From: Thiobacillus denitrificans
GTDB lineage: Bacteria; Pseudomonadota; Gammaproteobacteria; Burkholderiales; Thiobacillaceae
DNA length: 64,000 bases
Assembly (NCBI GenBank): GCA_002343685.1
Contig: DDRS01000020.1
Coordinates: 1 to 64,000, forward strand
Direction: 5' to 3'
Part shown: positions 55,661-64,000 of the stretch, in pieces
Numbering within the stretch: the stretch's first letter is position 1
How the letters are laid out: the number at the start of each line of letters is the position of its first letter
Program-made: the position numbers and the translations under genes
The notes under the pieces: model-generated
Database searches by the model: none
Told to the model about the DNA's origin: nothing
What the model saw: only the letters and a program-made list of their open reading frames with translations

Positions 55661-55984
55661 TCAGGCGGGGCGTTTGCCTGCTCGAAGGACGGGCCCCGTC
55701 CTGCCGATATGGGTCTCAATCGGCCTGGCGAACGCGTCACGCGCAAGGCCCATGCCGTTTACCATCCAGACACCGATCCAGGTACGGGTGAACCGCTCGA
55801 AGCTGGTTTGGTCATCCCAGGCCAGCCGCAGCGTGAAGGCGTCGCGCCGGTCGCGCGGCTCCACGAAATCATGGGCACGCAAGCCGACGGTATGGGTCAG
55901 TGCATCGCGCGCAGCCTGCCAGGCATGGCGGAACGTATCGCGATGGCGCGGCAGCACATGAAAATGATAGGCAATGGCGAGCAT
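55661..55984 (-). CDS. Antibiotic-biosynthesis-monooxygenase-like small protein
   Basis: 107 residues from the ATG at 55984 (GGAAGGGGG upstream). Ferredoxin-like ABM fold suggested by MLAIAYHFHVLPRHRDTFRH, a middle helix, and SFERFTRTWIGVWMVNGMG. Heme-handling members of this fold exist (IsdG/HmuQ type), which would fit a hemP-led operon, but no diagnostic residues confirm it. Confidence 0.55.
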   Translation of the reverse strand: MLAIAYHFHVLPRHRDTFRHAWQAARDALTHTVGLRAHDFVEPRDRRDAFTLRLAWDDQTSFERFTRTWIGVWMVNGMGLARDAFARPIETHIGRTGPVLRAGKRPA

Positions 55985-56337
55985 CAGACCCCCTTCCTGT
56001 GGAATGACGAAGACGATGGAGAGGCGCACCGACAGCCGCCCTTCAAGCCGTGCGCCTGGAGCGGTCTGGAAAACTGTGTAATCCGTCGTTCGGGGTTTGG
56101 CGCGGCATGCGTGCGCTGCGTTGCATTTATAGGTGCACGCACAGGCGCGGGTTCTGTGCGTTCGATGTCGAGATCGTCGGCGAGGGTGCGGCAGGCTTCG
56201 CGCTCGATGGGGGTAAGGCTGTCGTGCTCGGCGGCACGTTCGAGCAGCAGGCGGGCAGTGGCCTTGTTGCGCGCGCAGGGTTGGCGCAGTACGACCAGCG
56301 CGGCGACGAGGAGGGAGGCAACGGGCGAAGGGATCAT
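55984..56337 (-). CDS. Small protein with N-terminal membrane segment, unknown function
   Basis: 117 residues. Short hydrophobic N-terminus (SPVASLLVAALVVL), then LLERAAEHDSLTPIEREACR and a disordered Arg/Pro-rich tail. Overlaps the next gene by one base and follows the peroxiredoxin gene by ten, so it belongs to the hemP operon. No family recognised. Confidence 0.5.
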   Translation of the reverse strand: MIPSPVASLLVAALVVLRQPCARNKATARLLLERAAEHDSLTPIEREACRTLADDLDIERTEPAPVRAPINATQRTHAAPNPERRITQFSRPLQAHGLKGGCRCASPSSSSFHRKGV

Positions 56338-56347
56338 GGCGAATTCC

Positions 56348-56869
56348 TCAGGCGGCTGCGACGAAGGACTGGCCGGGCTGCCACTCGCAGGCAGTGAGCT
56401 CGCCGCTTTGCAGGGCGTGCAGCAGGCGCAGCGTTTCGCGTGCCGAGCGCCCGACGTTGAGGTCGTTGGCGGCGATGCTCACGACCCGGCCTTCGGGATT
56501 GATGATGAAGGTGGCGCGTACCGCCACGCCGCTCTCGGCGAGGACGCCGAAGCCTTGCGCAAGGCTTCGCGAGACGTCGCCTAGCATGGGGAATTTCACC
56601 GTGCCGAGCCCGTGCCGCACCCAGGCGCGATGAGTGTGCGCGGAATCGACGCTGGCGCCGAGCAGCACTGCGCCGGACACGTCGAAGTCGTGGCTGAGGT
56701 CGGAATAGGCGCGTATTTCCGTCGGGCAGACGAAAGTGAAATCCAGCGGCCAGAAGAACAGCACCAGCCATTTGCCGCGATAGTGCGCGAGCGCAAGGGG
56801 TTCGATGCGGCCGTCCGGCAGATAGGCTTCGCAGGTGACGGCGGGGATCGTGTTGCCAATCGAGATCAT
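56348..56869 (-). CDS. 2-Cys peroxiredoxin, AhpC-like
   Basis: 173 residues. Peroxidatic Cys in WPLDFTFVCPTEI; resolving Cys candidate in LTACEWQPGQSF near the C-terminus. AGGAGCCC upstream of the ATG. Distinct from the Prx6-type gene at 46536. Within the iron-regulated hemP run, suggesting defence against iron-driven peroxide damage. Confidence 0.9.
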   Translation of the reverse strand: MISIGNTIPAVTCEAYLPDGRIEPLALAHYRGKWLVLFFWPLDFTFVCPTEIRAYSDLSHDFDVSGAVLLGASVDSAHTHRAWVRHGLGTVKFPMLGDVSRSLAQGFGVLAESGVAVRATFIINPEGRVVSIAANDLNVGRSARETLRLLHALQSGELTACEWQPGQSFVAAA

Positions 56870-56885
56870 GTGGGCTCCTTGTCAA

Positions 56886-57128
56886 TCAGTGCAGGATGGG
56901 GGGCGTGGGACGCATGGGCGTGGCGGTCGAGACCGCGCGCCATTCGAACGACAGTCGCCGGCAGGCATCGGCCAGGCGGGGGCTGGTTGCACGATCGTGC
57001 ATCCAGGCGAGATGTTGTTCGATCATGTGCGCGAGCTTTCGGCAGCCGGTTTGCTGGTAGCGATGCATCAGCCATAGCGTGGCGGCGATGACGATTTCGT
57101 GGGTGTCGTGCTGCTGCGATGTGTTCAT
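56886..57128 (-). CDS. Small protein of unknown function in the hemP operon
   Basis: 80 residues, mostly helical: EIVIAATLWLMHRYQQTGCR, LAHMIEQHLAWMHD, LADACRRLSFEW. GGAGACTGGCA lies upstream of the ATG. Similar small helical proteins appear beside iron genes in betaproteobacteria as far as I recall, but no function is known. Confidence 0.55.
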   Translation of the reverse strand: MNTSQQHDTHEIVIAATLWLMHRYQQTGCRKLAHMIEQHLAWMHDRATSPRLADACRRLSFEWRAVSTATPMRPTPPILH

Positions 57129-57226
57129 TGCCAGTCTCCTTGCATGTGTGGGGCTGGCTGGCGCGGATGCGCGGGCGGGCGGGATTGGGGTGGCCTCGAG
57201 GCCGGCAGGCCGGGCCTGCGAACGGT

Positions 57227-57445
57227 TTATTTGGTCAGGATCAGCTTGCCGTTTTTGGTGATGCGCAGGCGATAGTGCTCGCCTTTGTGGCTGATCAGGA
57301 TTTCCTGGCTGCCCTGGAATAAAAAGTCCGCCGGGATGATCCCGGGCGGACAGGTCCGCGTTCCAGGCTCGACCGGAAGACGGATGGAGGAGGAGGGCGC
57401 ATTCGGCATGGCGTGAGGATCCTGTGCGTCGGGTTTGGGGTTCAT
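57227..57445 (-). CDS. hemP: Hemin uptake protein HemP
   Basis: 72 residues. The C-terminal half LFQGSQEILISHKGEHYRLR followed by ITKNGKLILTK is the HemP signature. HemP is needed for hemin uptake or its regulation in several proteobacteria. Usually it precedes a hemin receptor; here the following genes are an unknown small protein and a peroxiredoxin. A Fur-overlapped promoter lies 27 bases upstream. Confidence 0.9.
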   Translation of the reverse strand: MNPKPDAQDPHAMPNAPSSSIRLPVEPGTRTCPPGIIPADFLFQGSQEILISHKGEHYRLRITKNGKLILTK

Positions 57446-57471
57446 TCGGGGAATCGCTAATTCGTGTGTTA

Positions 57472-57502
57472 CGAATAATAACGATTCTCATTTGTATGTC
57501 AA
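57472..57502 (-). promoter_or_regulatory. Fur box and sigma70 promoter of hemP
   Basis: Minus strand TTGACA (57502-57497), 16 bases, TATTAT (57480-57475). The Fur-like AAATGAGAATCGTTATTATT lies across spacer and -10. Strong iron-responsive promoter expected. Confidence 0.78.
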
Positions 57503-57533
57503 GCGCTCACGGGAAGAAACCCGCATAGAAATG

Positions 57534-57557
57534 AAAAAAGCCCGCGCAGGCGGGCTT
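57534..57557 (-). terminator. Terminator after the CDF transporter gene
   Basis: On the minus strand AAGCCCGC CTGC GCGGGC followed by TTTTTT. Ends the nagZ-CDF transcript before the hemP promoter. Confidence 0.85.
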
Positions 57558-57645
57558 GATGGGGACTGTACGGTGCGCCGTTACTACGGCTTATCCAGAT
57601 ACTGATCGGCGCGCCTGGTTGATCAATCAGGTGCAGCTGCGCGGA

Positions 57646-58626
57646 TCAGGGCGCGGTTTTGCCATCGACGCCGACGCGGGACGCCCATTCGCCCCGCATC
57701 AGCGGTGCGATGTTCAACACCTCGGGTTGCAGCGTGACGTGTGCGATGCCGTGCTGCTTCGCAAGCATGTCGCGGGCTGCGGCCAGAATGTGCAGCCAGT
57801 TGGCAAGATCGCGGATGTCGAGGTGCGCGGACAGGGCGACGGTACCTGACGACAGCGTCCACACGTGCAGGTCGTGCACGCGCTGTACGCCAGGCAGGGC
57901 GGCGAGGTCGTGGCCGACGGATTCGAGCTGGATCTGCAGGGGCACGCCTTCCATCAACACGTGTACCACCTCGCGCAGCAGCCGCAAGGCCGAGACCAGA
58001 ATCAGCACCGCCACCAGCAGGGACAGCAGCGGGTCGATCGGCGTCCAGCCGGTGGTGACGATGACGATGCCGGCGCTGATCGCGGCGACCGAGCCGAGCG
58101 CGTCGCCCAGCACGTGCAGCATCGCGGCGCGGCTGTTGAGGGTGTGTTCGCCGCGGCTCAGGATCCATGCGACGAGCAGGTTGATGCCGAGACCGATGAC
58201 GGCGACGCCGATGACGGTACCGCCGGCGATCGCGTGCGGGGAACTGAAGCGGTCGATGGCCTCGTGCACGATGTAACCGAGCAGGACCAGCATCATCAGG
58301 CTGTTGAACAGCGCAGCCAGCACCTCGGCCCGCACCAGGCCGTACGAGTGCCGGATGCTGGGCGGCCGCCGCGCCAGCCAGGCCGCCGCCGCGGCCAGGC
58401 CCAGCGCGGACGAGTCGGTGAACATGTGCGCCGCATCGGACAGTAGCGCGAGCGAACCTGACCACCAGCCGGCCAGGGCCTCGACGCCGGTGAACGACAG
58501 CGTCAGCAGCAAGGCGACGATCAGCTTGCCGTTGCTTCCTTCATAGGACGTATGCGCATGGGCGTGGTGCGCGCCGTGGCCATGACTGTGGTCATGCGCG
58601 CTGTGGGCGTGATTATGAGCGGCCAC
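57646..58626 (-). CDS. Cation diffusion facilitator (Zn/Cd/Co exporter)
   Basis: 326 residues from a GTG at 58626, overlapping the nagZ end by 14 bases; there is no earlier start in non-overlapping sequence. His-rich N-terminus (HNHAHSAHDHSHGHGAHHAH), six membrane helices with LLSDAAHMFTDSSAL and MLHVLGDALGSVAAI metal-site motifs, and a C-terminal ferredoxin-like domain. CzcD/ZitB type. Confidence 0.9.
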   Translation of the reverse strand: MAAHNHAHSAHDHSHGHGAHHAHAHTSYEGSNGKLIVALLLTLSFTGVEALAGWWSGSLALLSDAAHMFTDSSALGLAAAAAWLARRPPSIRHSYGLVRAEVLAALFNSLMMLVLLGYIVHEAIDRFSSPHAIAGGTVIGVAVIGLGINLLVAWILSRGEHTLNSRAAMLHVLGDALGSVAAISAGIVIVTTGWTPIDPLLSLLVAVLILVSALRLLREVVHVLMEGVPLQIQLESVGHDLAALPGVQRVHDLHVWTLSSGTVALSAHLDIRDLANWLHILAAARDMLAKQHGIAHVTLQPEVLNIAPLMRGEWASRVGVDGKTAP

Positions 58627-59692
58627 AGTAATCCGTCGGGTCGACCTGCAGGTTGAGGGTCGCGCTGTCCAGCCCCAGCCCGGCGATGTGGTGCAGCGCA
58701 TTGGCATAGCGCGCCGACTCGCGCAGCTGGGTCAGGGTCTGCGGGTGCGGGTGGCCGTGCATCCGGGCCAGGCGTGCACGGGACGGAGCGGGCCAGTCGA
58801 CCTTCAGATTGGCCAGCACGTCGTCGGCCAGATCGGGCCGGTTGCAGACCAGCGCCATGTCGCAGCCGGCTTCCAGCGCCGCCGTCACGCGCTCGACCAC
58901 GCCGCCGGCCACGACGGCGCCCGCCATGCAGAGATCGTCGCTGAACACGGCGCCGTCGAATTCCAGCTGGTGCCGCAGCAGTTTCTGCAGCCAGACGCGC
59001 GAAAACCCGGCCGGCTTGTCGTCGACATTCGGGTAGATCACGTGCGCCGGCATGATCGCGGCCAGTCCGGCCTCGATCATCAGGCGGAACGGCACCAGAT
59101 CGGCGACGGCAATATCGGCCAGGGTGCGATTGTCGACCGGAACGTCGACGTGCGAATCCGCCACCACGAAGCCGTGCCCCGGAAAATGTTTGCCGCAGGC
59201 CGCCATGCCGGCATCCTTCATGCCCAGCATCACGGCCTGGCCCAGCTGGAACACGGCATGCGGATCGGCATGAAAGGCGCGGTCGCCGATGACCGACGAG
59301 GCACCGTAATCGAGGTCAAGCACGGGCGCGAAGCTGAAGTCGACGCCGTGTGCGCGCAGTTCGCTCGCCAGCACGAAACCGGTTTCGCGTGCGAGGTGTT
59401 TCGCCTGTTGCGGATGGGTATTCCAGATTTCACCGAAGGTGCGCATCGGCGGCAGGCGGGTGAAGCCTTCTCGGAAGCGTTGCACCCGTCCCCCTTCGTG
59501 GTCGACGCCGATCAGCAGCGGCGCGGGCTTGAGCGCGTGGATCTCGGCGGTCAGTGCGGCCAGCTGGGCCGGGTCGCGGTAGTTGCGGGAAAACAGGATC
59601 ACCCCGCCGACCAGCGGGTGGCCCAGGCGGCGGCGGTCGTCGTCGGTCAGTTCGGTACCTGCCACGTCGAGCATCAAGGGGCCCAGCGTCAT
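58613..59692 (-). CDS. nagZ: Beta-N-acetylhexosaminidase NagZ
   Basis: 359 residues from the ATG at 59692 with TTGGAG upstream. GH3 features: GVDHEGGRVQRFREGFT, KHFPGHGFVVADSHVDVP with the catalytic His and HVIYPNVD, and FSDDLCMAGA with the nucleophile Asp. Cleaves GlcNAc from muropeptides in cell-wall recycling. Confidence 0.96.
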   Translation of the reverse strand: MTLGPLMLDVAGTELTDDDRRRLGHPLVGGVILFSRNYRDPAQLAALTAEIHALKPAPLLIGVDHEGGRVQRFREGFTRLPPMRTFGEIWNTHPQQAKHLARETGFVLASELRAHGVDFSFAPVLDLDYGASSVIGDRAFHADPHAVFQLGQAVMLGMKDAGMAACGKHFPGHGFVVADSHVDVPVDNRTLADIAVADLVPFRLMIEAGLAAIMPAHVIYPNVDDKPAGFSRVWLQKLLRHQLEFDGAVFSDDLCMAGAVVAGGVVERVTAALEAGCDMALVCNRPDLADDVLANLKVDWPAPSRARLARMHGHPHPQTLTQLRESARYANALHHIAGLGLDSATLNLQVDPTDYCGRS

Positions 59693-59714
59693 GTCCACTC
59701 CAATAGGAACAGTG

Positions 59715-60095
59715 TCATGGTGTCTCCAGAATCACAAAAGCCAGGACGAGATCGCTTTCGTCGGACAAGGACACATGATGAGCGCTTATTCCGCGTGCTG
59801 CCAGCCACGCATCCAGTTCGGGCGCGCATTGCAGGAAGGGCTTACCCTGCGTGTCGCGCAGCACGGCGATGTTGCGCAGCGTCACCGGCGCACGCAAGCC
59901 GGTTCCCGTTGCCTTGGCGAAGGCTTCCTTGGTGGCGAAGCACTTGGCCAGGAAGCGTGCCGGGTCGCGGCTGGCACGATAGCCGGCGTGCTCGGCCGGG
60001 GCGAGAATGCGCTCCGCATAGGGCTCGCCGAAGCGGGCCAGCCCATTGCGGATGCGCTCGGCGTCGAGCAGGTCGGTACCGATGCCGTGGATCAT
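59715..60095 (-). CDS. acpS: Holo-[acyl-carrier-protein] synthase
   Basis: 126 residues. GIGTDLLDAERIR with the Mg-binding Asp, and ARFLAKCFATKEAFAKATGTG. Attaches 4'-phosphopantetheine to ACP. Stop is 22 bases before nagZ. Overlaps the radical SAM gene by four bases. Confidence 0.95.
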   Translation of the reverse strand: MIHGIGTDLLDAERIRNGLARFGEPYAERILAPAEHAGYRASRDPARFLAKCFATKEAFAKATGTGLRAPVTLRNIAVLRDTQGKPFLQCAPELDAWLAARGISAHHVSLSDESDLVLAFVILETP

Positions 60096-60973
60096 GGCGA
60101 CACCTTCACCGGCAAGCCGGCAGCCCGGATGGCATCCGCGAAGGTGTCGAGCCATGCGGCGGGCAGGGCAGACAGCCGGTCGGCCTGCGGCTGCATCGAG
60201 GGGCGCGCGAGGCCATAGAGCAGCACGCCCCGGACGGGAATCCGCTGCAGGCGGATGTGTTCCATTGCGTTCAGGTAGGCCGCCTGTTCGGCGGCGGATG
60301 GCGGTGCGCCGTCGCGTGCGAATACGCAGGTCTGCAGCCAGGTCGGACACAGGCGCGCGGTCGTGACCAGGCGTTCGAACTGCTTGTTCGGCGCGATGCG
60401 CGTCTGGTTGATGGCGCGCATGCCGCTGGCGGTCGCGCTGTCGAACTTGAACCACACTTCGCCGTTCAGCGCGGCCATTTTCCGCAGGCCATCCTGGACG
60501 CGCGGCCGGTCGGCCAGGCTGCCGTTGGTGATCAGCACCAGCTTGATTTTCTCGATCAGGTCGAAGTCCGCCATTACCCGGCCGATGCATTCGATGACCT
60601 GCGGAAACTCTCGAGCGCTGGTCGGTTCGCCGTTGCCCGACAACGCGATGTCGTTCAGGCGCCGTGCGCCCTCGGGCACGCGCGTCCGCATGAAATCGCC
60701 GCGGAGAATATCGGTGAGCAGCGTGCGCAATTCGTTTTCAAGTTGCGCCAGATCGATATCCGGCGCGGTACCGCGCGTCAGGTTCGGTACCTGGCAATAG
60801 ACGCAGGCCCAGTTGCATGCGTTGTTGGGGTTGAGATTGATCCCGACCGACACGCCGCCGGCGCGGCGCGAGACGACGGGATAGACGTACGTCATCCCCG
60901 CGCTGTCGCGGTCGTGGTTGGTGGAGGTGAGCTGGGCAGACACGTTGCGGGGCGGGAATGTGCGAACGCCCAT
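60092..60973 (-). CDS. Radical SAM protein
   Basis: 293 residues from the ATG at 60973. The cluster motif is CNWACVYCQ, a CxxxCxxC pattern with the Y/Q context of a distinct wing of the family; further ALSGNGEPTSA and KLVLITNGSLADR match the SAM-binding barrel. Substrate unknown. Not PdxJ, although acpS often sits beside pdxJ. Confidence 0.85.
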   Translation of the reverse strand: MGVRTFPPRNVSAQLTSTNHDRDSAGMTYVYPVVSRRAGGVSVGINLNPNNACNWACVYCQVPNLTRGTAPDIDLAQLENELRTLLTDILRGDFMRTRVPEGARRLNDIALSGNGEPTSAREFPQVIECIGRVMADFDLIEKIKLVLITNGSLADRPRVQDGLRKMAALNGEVWFKFDSATASGMRAINQTRIAPNKQFERLVTTARLCPTWLQTCVFARDGAPPSAAEQAAYLNAMEHIRLQRIPVRGVLLYGLARPSMQPQADRLSALPAAWLDTFADAIRAAGLPVKVSP

Positions 60974-61030
60974 TCTACTTGAGCCGATGTCGAACCGGGC
61001 GCCGATCCGCCGCACGGGAAGATCTGCAAA

Positions 61031-62548
61031 TCAATGCGGCCTGTGGGGTTTCCACATCAGCACGGCGTAGCGTTGCTGGCCCAGCTGCCGGGTTTTCGGG
61101 TCATATACGGAGTAGACCAGTTGCCGGGTCTGGTCGGGAGGGCCGAACAGCGTTCGGGCTGCGGCAGGGCAGGCGAGCGCGTCGGTCACGCCGAAACGCA
61201 GGGTCCCGCACACGGCAATCCGGTTGCCCGATTCCAGCGCGCGGGCGTCGATCCAGGGAGATTGGGTGAGGTCGGGCCCGGCGAGATCAAACCCATACAG
61301 GCCATGCGGATGGTCGGGCGAGTAGAAGCTCAGGATGTAGGGCAGGGGAAACGTCCCGGCTGCGTATTCGATGGGTTCGGCATAGGCTTCGTGGTACAGG
61401 CGCGTCGCGTCCTCGGCAATGCGCTGCGGCAGTGCGTAGGCCGGTTGCGCGGGATAGGCGCGGTACTGCCTGTCCCAGAGCGCGGCCGCAACAAGCGTCA
61501 CCAGGAGATAGATCAGCCCGACCCGATAGATTCGTCGTGCGAGCCATCCATTGTCGAAACGGGCGGGCGTGAGATCGACCAGGGCCCAGCCGAGAAACAG
61601 CAGGGCTGGAATCAGCCAGGACGACACAGGACTGATCCCCTGGGCGAGCGCGGCCAGCATGGTCAGTGCGACGCTTATAGACAGGATGCTCAAGCCCAGC
61701 CGGGGCGGTCGCGGTGCTTGATCAAGCGGAACGGTGGGAAGTCGAACGAGGCTTGCGCCCCAGGCCAGCAAGGCGACGCTGCTGAACCCCAGCACGCCCA
61801 CCAGGGCGACACCATAGGCTTTGGCGCCATCCGCTGCGCCGAGCACTTCATGCGCTTCGTGCATGTAATGCAGACTGGGCCAGCCGTGCCGGATGGACCA
61901 GGCAATATGCGGCGTGACCAGCAATAGGGCCGTCGCGCTGGCGATGGCCGTGCCCTTGAGCAGCATGGCAAGAGGCGGGCGCAGGGTGAGCAGAATGGCC
62001 AGTCCGATCGCCGCGAACAGCACGAGTGCATAGTATTTGGTGAGCAGGGCGGCGGCGGCGAACACACCCGCAAGAACGAACCAGCGGGTGCGGCCTTGCT
62101 CGACCGCATGCAGCAGGCTCCAGACGAATCCGGCGATAAAGGGGAGAAGGGCGGTGTTGGCGTTGTACTTGAACCCGCTGTCGGGGCCGAAATGGGTGCC
62201 GAGCGTGGTGAGCACCACGGCGACCAGCACCGCATCCCAGCTGAGGAGGCGTTTCATCGCCAGTGCCAGCAGGCCCAGCGCGATGGCCAGATTGGCCTGG
62301 TTGAGCAGGTAGTAGGCGCCGTCGCCGACCGGAAACAGCCTGAACCAGGCCGCCGTGATCCAGCCGAATAGCGGCGGATGCTTGTTGGTGCCCCATTGCC
62401 ATTCCATGCCCCAGGCGTAGTTTTCCACCATGTCGGCGCCGTCCAGGTAATGACGGGTCGCGGCGAAAATGCCCCACCAGACGAGACAAAAGGTCAGGAT
62501 GTACAGCAGGGTGCGACGGGCTGACGTGTAATTGGGGCGAACGTTCAA
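61031..62548 (-). CDS. ArnT-like glycosyltransferase (GT39/GT83 family)
   Basis: 505 residues, about ten hydrophobic segments. The catalytic-type acidic loop DGADMVENYAWGMEW and NKHPPLFGWITAAWF resemble lipid-linked sugar transferases that modify lipid A or other envelope glycans. Acceptor and donor cannot be assigned. Confidence 0.8.
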   Translation of the reverse strand: MNVRPNYTSARRTLLYILTFCLVWWGIFAATRHYLDGADMVENYAWGMEWQWGTNKHPPLFGWITAAWFRLFPVGDGAYYLLNQANLAIALGLLALAMKRLLSWDAVLVAVVLTTLGTHFGPDSGFKYNANTALLPFIAGFVWSLLHAVEQGRTRWFVLAGVFAAAALLTKYYALVLFAAIGLAILLTLRPPLAMLLKGTAIASATALLLVTPHIAWSIRHGWPSLHYMHEAHEVLGAADGAKAYGVALVGVLGFSSVALLAWGASLVRLPTVPLDQAPRPPRLGLSILSISVALTMLAALAQGISPVSSWLIPALLFLGWALVDLTPARFDNGWLARRIYRVGLIYLLVTLVAAALWDRQYRAYPAQPAYALPQRIAEDATRLYHEAYAEPIEYAAGTFPLPYILSFYSPDHPHGLYGFDLAGPDLTQSPWIDARALESGNRIAVCGTLRFGVTDALACPAAARTLFGPPDQTRQLVYSVYDPKTRQLGQQRYAVLMWKPHRPH

Positions 62549-62604
62549 CAGGGGGACGCCGGGCGGCGCGATCGGGGAGTCGGGCGCAGTATCCGGATCC
62601 CGGA

Positions 62605-63990
62605 TTACGATTGGCTTACAGCATCGTCTTCGAACCGGAATTCGAACAGCGCGCCGCCCAGTGCGCTTTTTCCTGCGGTGACGACCGCGCCGTGCTTGCG
62701 CGCCACTTCCTGAACGATGGCCAGCCCGAGGCCGCTGCCTTCCGCGGTGCTGCTTTCCGGCGCCCGATGGAAACGTTTGAAGATGAGTGGCAATTCCGCT
62801 TCGGGGATGCCTGGCCCGCTGTCGGCCACGGAAAAGGTCGGCGGGAAGGCCTGGACGGATGCGGTGACCGTCCCGCCTTCCGGGGTGAACTTGAGCGCAT
62901 TCTCCAGCAGGTTCTTCATGGCTTCCTGGATCAGGACGGCGTTGCCCCGCACCGGGATTGCCTGTTCCGTGCCCTCGAAACCGAGATCGATCCGCCGCCG
63001 CGCGGCTGCCGCGACAAACTCGGCCGTCACCTCGCGCGCCAGTTCGGACAGGTCGAATAGCGTATGGGTCGCGCTTTCATGCACTTCCGAGTGTGCCAAC
63101 GCCAGCAGTTGGCGCACCAGATGGGTGAGCCGGGCGGCGGCTTTCTGCAGGCGGTCGTAGGTGGGCTGCGCGCACGGGCAGGTCGTATCCGAGCGGGCCA
63201 GTTCGATTTCCGCCATCAGCACGGCGAGCGGGGTCTTGATCTGGTGTGCCGCATCGGCCGTGAAGCGGCGTTGCTCTTCCTGTACCGCCCTGAATCGCAT
63301 CAGCAGATCGTTGAGGGCGGTGACGACGGGCCGCAGCTCCCGCGGGATGTTGTCGACCGGGATCGCATCGAGGTCCTGGGCTGACCGGTGGGTGATGCGG
63401 CGGCGCAGTTCCTCGAGTGGGCGCAGCCCCCTGCTGATGCCGAACCAGACGAGTGGGAGCGAGAAGATGAGGGCGTATGCCTGCGGCACGAGCACGCCGC
63501 GGAGCAGGTGGAGGGTCAGCCGGTCGCGCCTGACCGTGGTTTCCGCCACCTGGATTTCGAAGTCCGGAAGTTCGTCCCGCTCGCCTTTCAATACGGCGCG
63601 CCTCAATGTCCTGCCGTCCAGAGAAATGGTGTCGAATGTCGCGCGTTCGTCGCCGCTGCTGCCGACCGGTACGCGGACCAGCCGGCGGTCCCCTGCCAGC
63701 AGCGTTCCGCTGGCGTCGTAAATAGCGAAATAGCGCTGGTCCCGGGCATCGCGGATGAGCACGCTGAATGACAGGGAGTCCGGGTCGATCTTGCGGTCGG
63801 CTTTATAGCTGGTGGAAACGAGTTCCTCTAGATCGTCCGTGATCTCTTCCAGGACGAGGTCGCGTTCCGTTTCCGCAAGATGGGAAGCATTGCGGTAGGT
63901 GGTATAGGCGCTGACCGCCAGCAGGACCACCAGCGGGATCAGCAGCCATCCCAGCAGGGCGCGGGTCAGGGTGGGGTCGGTGCGGCGCAT
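62605..63990 (-). CDS. Sensor histidine kinase, TctE/QseC-like
   Basis: 461 residues. Helix about 11-30, TctE-type periplasmic domain to about 170, second helix, HAMP, HisKA with TADAAHQIKTPLAVL, HATPase with KNLLENALKFTPEGG, DSGPGIP and GSGLGLAIVQEV. Complete in the window. Its regulator partner probably ends just past 63990, since a TGA precedes the ATG. Confidence 0.9.
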   Translation of the reverse strand: MRRTDPTLTRALLGWLLIPLVVLLAVSAYTTYRNASHLAETERDLVLEEITDDLEELVSTSYKADRKIDPDSLSFSVLIRDARDQRYFAIYDASGTLLAGDRRLVRVPVGSSGDERATFDTISLDGRTLRRAVLKGERDELPDFEIQVAETTVRRDRLTLHLLRGVLVPQAYALIFSLPLVWFGISRGLRPLEELRRRITHRSAQDLDAIPVDNIPRELRPVVTALNDLLMRFRAVQEEQRRFTADAAHQIKTPLAVLMAEIELARSDTTCPCAQPTYDRLQKAAARLTHLVRQLLALAHSEVHESATHTLFDLSELAREVTAEFVAAAARRRIDLGFEGTEQAIPVRGNAVLIQEAMKNLLENALKFTPEGGTVTASVQAFPPTFSVADSGPGIPEAELPLIFKRFHRAPESSTAEGSGLGLAIVQEVARKHGAVVTAGKSALGGALFEFRFEDDAVSQS

Positions 63991-64000
63991 TTCAGTCAGC

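Overview
The window comes from a GC-rich betaproteobacterial chromosome. The evidence is the rimP-nusA-infB-rbfA-truB-rpsO-pnp order, TctE/QseC-type kinases, DksA, and an FmdA/FmdB/AmiE/urease set close in sequence to betaproteobacterial and pseudomonad proteins. Genus cannot be fixed from sequence alone; a Thiobacillus- or Rhodocyclales-like bacterium is a guess.

Left accessory region (1-22,300). The first 700 bases look like the end of a mobile-integron cassette array: one cassette (zinc-ribbon + DMP19/DUF4375 protein) lies between a partial attC and a complete attC. A 21-kb nitrogen-scavenging island follows: a urea/short-chain-amide ABC transporter (urtABCDE/fmdDEF-like), formamidase FmdA with its FmdB zinc ribbon, aliphatic amidase AmiE, an isolated ureD with a broken ureA behind it, a fused NCS1-permease/hybrid histidine kinase, its LuxR-type response regulator, an amide-porin-like outer-membrane protein, and the main urease operon ureAB-ureJ-ureCEFG. 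Together these would bring urea and small amides across both membranes, release ammonia, and sense the substrate or a related compound through the permease-kinase. The island is a patchwork: a lipoprotein gene upstream of urtA has a decayed copy upstream of the porin, ureD is about 7 kb from ureA, and the urtA and porin genes share a promoter-proximal motif at identical spacing from a candidate -10.

Middle (22,300-45,500) is mostly housekeeping: a YbbAP-like exporter with TesA, YchJ, tRNA-His/Arg/Pro, folD, a HAD phosphatase, dksA, a tandem pair of small Lys/Ala-rich exported acid-shock-like proteins next to an OmpR-type two-component system, the pnp to rimP translation/transcription cluster, tRNA-Leu/Cys/Gly, pgsA, uvrC, a tautomerase and a type-5 uracil-DNA glycosylase. 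A 125-bp element with near-perfect 27-bp inverted ends sits before uvrC.

Iron and redox region (45,500-57,600): bacterioferritin, its ferredoxin Bfd, a Prx6-type peroxiredoxin, and a contiguous minus-strand run tonB-exbB-exbD-feoA-feoB-TonB receptor-piuC-PepSY-cytochrome b561. A second run is headed by hemP and contains another peroxiredoxin. Three Fur-box-like sites overlap near-consensus sigma70 promoters in front of bfd, tonB and hemP, so ferrous uptake, ferric-siderophore uptake, iron storage and peroxide defence appear to be co-regulated by iron.

Right end (57,600-64,000): a CDF zinc/cadmium exporter, nagZ, acpS, a radical SAM protein, an ArnT-like glycosyltransferase and a TctE-like sensor kinase whose response-regulator partner would lie just outside the window.
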